Source: RBG-13-66-14 sp964436465 (GTDB lineage: Bacteria; RBG-13-66-14). From it: DNA of 5,996 nt. Shown here in pieces: positions 5,935 to 5,996 of this stretch. A program made the translations under genes and the position numbers. Within the stretch, counting starts at the first letter, position 1; each line of letters opens with the position of its first letter. Below the pieces are notes generated by a model. That model was not told the origin of the DNA. It was given only the letters and a program-made list of their open reading frames with translations, and made no database searches. The DNA lies in NCBI GenBank assembly GCA_964436465.1, contig CAYTCV010000105.1:1-5996 (forward strand), written 5' to 3'.

Positions 5935-5968
5935 GTAGGGACGGGGCGTAGGACGAGTCCTCCGTCCC
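5935..5968 (-). repeat. Nested-hairpin repeat module C, copy 2 (inverted)
   Basis: On the - strand GGGACGG (5968-5962) pairs with CCGTCCC (5944-5938), enclosing AGGACTCGTCCT (5961-5950), and ends in CTACGTCATC. Compared with 815-853 the inner palindrome and the CTACNTCATC tail are kept and the outer stem sequence is replaced on both arms, with pairing maintained. Confidence 0.65.
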
Positions 5969-5976
5969 CGCCCGCG

Positions 5977-5996
5977 GGCGGCCACAGAGGGCCGCC
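5977..5996. repeat. Hairpin repeat cut by the window edge
   Basis: GGCGGCC (5977-5983) pairs with GGCCGCC (5990-5996) around the six-base loop ACAGAG. Stem length and loop size match the hairpins at 892-913 and 5886-5907; whether CTAC follows cannot be seen because the window ends. Confidence 0.45.

Larger units (their letters stand above)
5575..5996 (-). other. 422-base gene-free region upstream of metK
   Basis: No credible coding region on either strand. From metK outwards it holds the leader and promoter candidate, about 100 bases without recognisable features, a - strand terminator, an A/T-rich inverted repeat and a cluster of repeat modules reaching the window edge. The terminator faces metK, so the gene it serves either lies beyond 5996 or is an unrecognised RNA. 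No SAM riboswitch signature was found. Confidence 0.6.

Overview
This is a GC-rich bacterial chromosome segment holding five protein genes. One lies on the + strand at the left end. Four lie on the - strand, in transcription order (right to left): S-adenosylmethionine synthetase (metK), S-adenosylhomocysteine hydrolase (ahcY), a small predicted lipoprotein, and a multi-pass GT-C type glycosyltransferase. The AhcY is the compact form with a C-terminus ending near SWREGT, as I recall from Archaea, Thermotoga and many deep-branching bacteria. The left-hand secreted protein is aromatic-rich and ends in a WGxVKAxY-like tail. Intergenic DNA is filled with GC-rich palindromic repeats ending in CCCTAC. 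Together these suggest an uncultured, deep-branching lineage such as Candidatus Coatesbacteria, Fermentibacteria or Eisenbacteria. That placement is recall-based inference; nothing here proves it.

Layout. 1-101: promoter region. 102-719 (+): secreted protein of unknown function. 720-937: convergent intergenic region with three repeat modules and a hairpin that probably ends the glycosyltransferase transcript. 938-2287 (-): glycosyltransferase. 2288-2391: a strong intrinsic terminator for the gene upstream and a weak promoter candidate. 2392-2997 (-): predicted PsbP/DcrB-like lipoprotein. 3026-4279 (-): ahcY. 4280-4419: a structured leader. 4420-5574 (-): metK. 5575-5996: about 420 bases with no credible gene, holding the metK promoter candidate, a strong - strand terminator, and a second cluster of the same repeat modules in rearranged orientation.

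How the genes work together. MetK makes SAM, methyltransferases convert SAM to SAH, and AhcY splits SAH to adenosine and homocysteine, so metK and ahcY form two steps of the activated methyl cycle. The lipoprotein gene starts 28 bases after the ahcY stop and is followed by a clean terminator, so metK-ahcY-lipoprotein, or ahcY-lipoprotein alone, is probably one transcript. The glycosyltransferase lies beyond that terminator and is probably transcribed separately.

The most unusual content is the repeat family. Four hairpins have different stem sequences, each perfectly self-complementary, and all are followed on the same side by CTAC. Two copies of a nested hairpin keep the inner palindrome while the outer stem has changed on both arms. 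The 140-base structured leader in front of ahcY is a second candidate for follow-up. I do not see a clear new defence system or mobile element.
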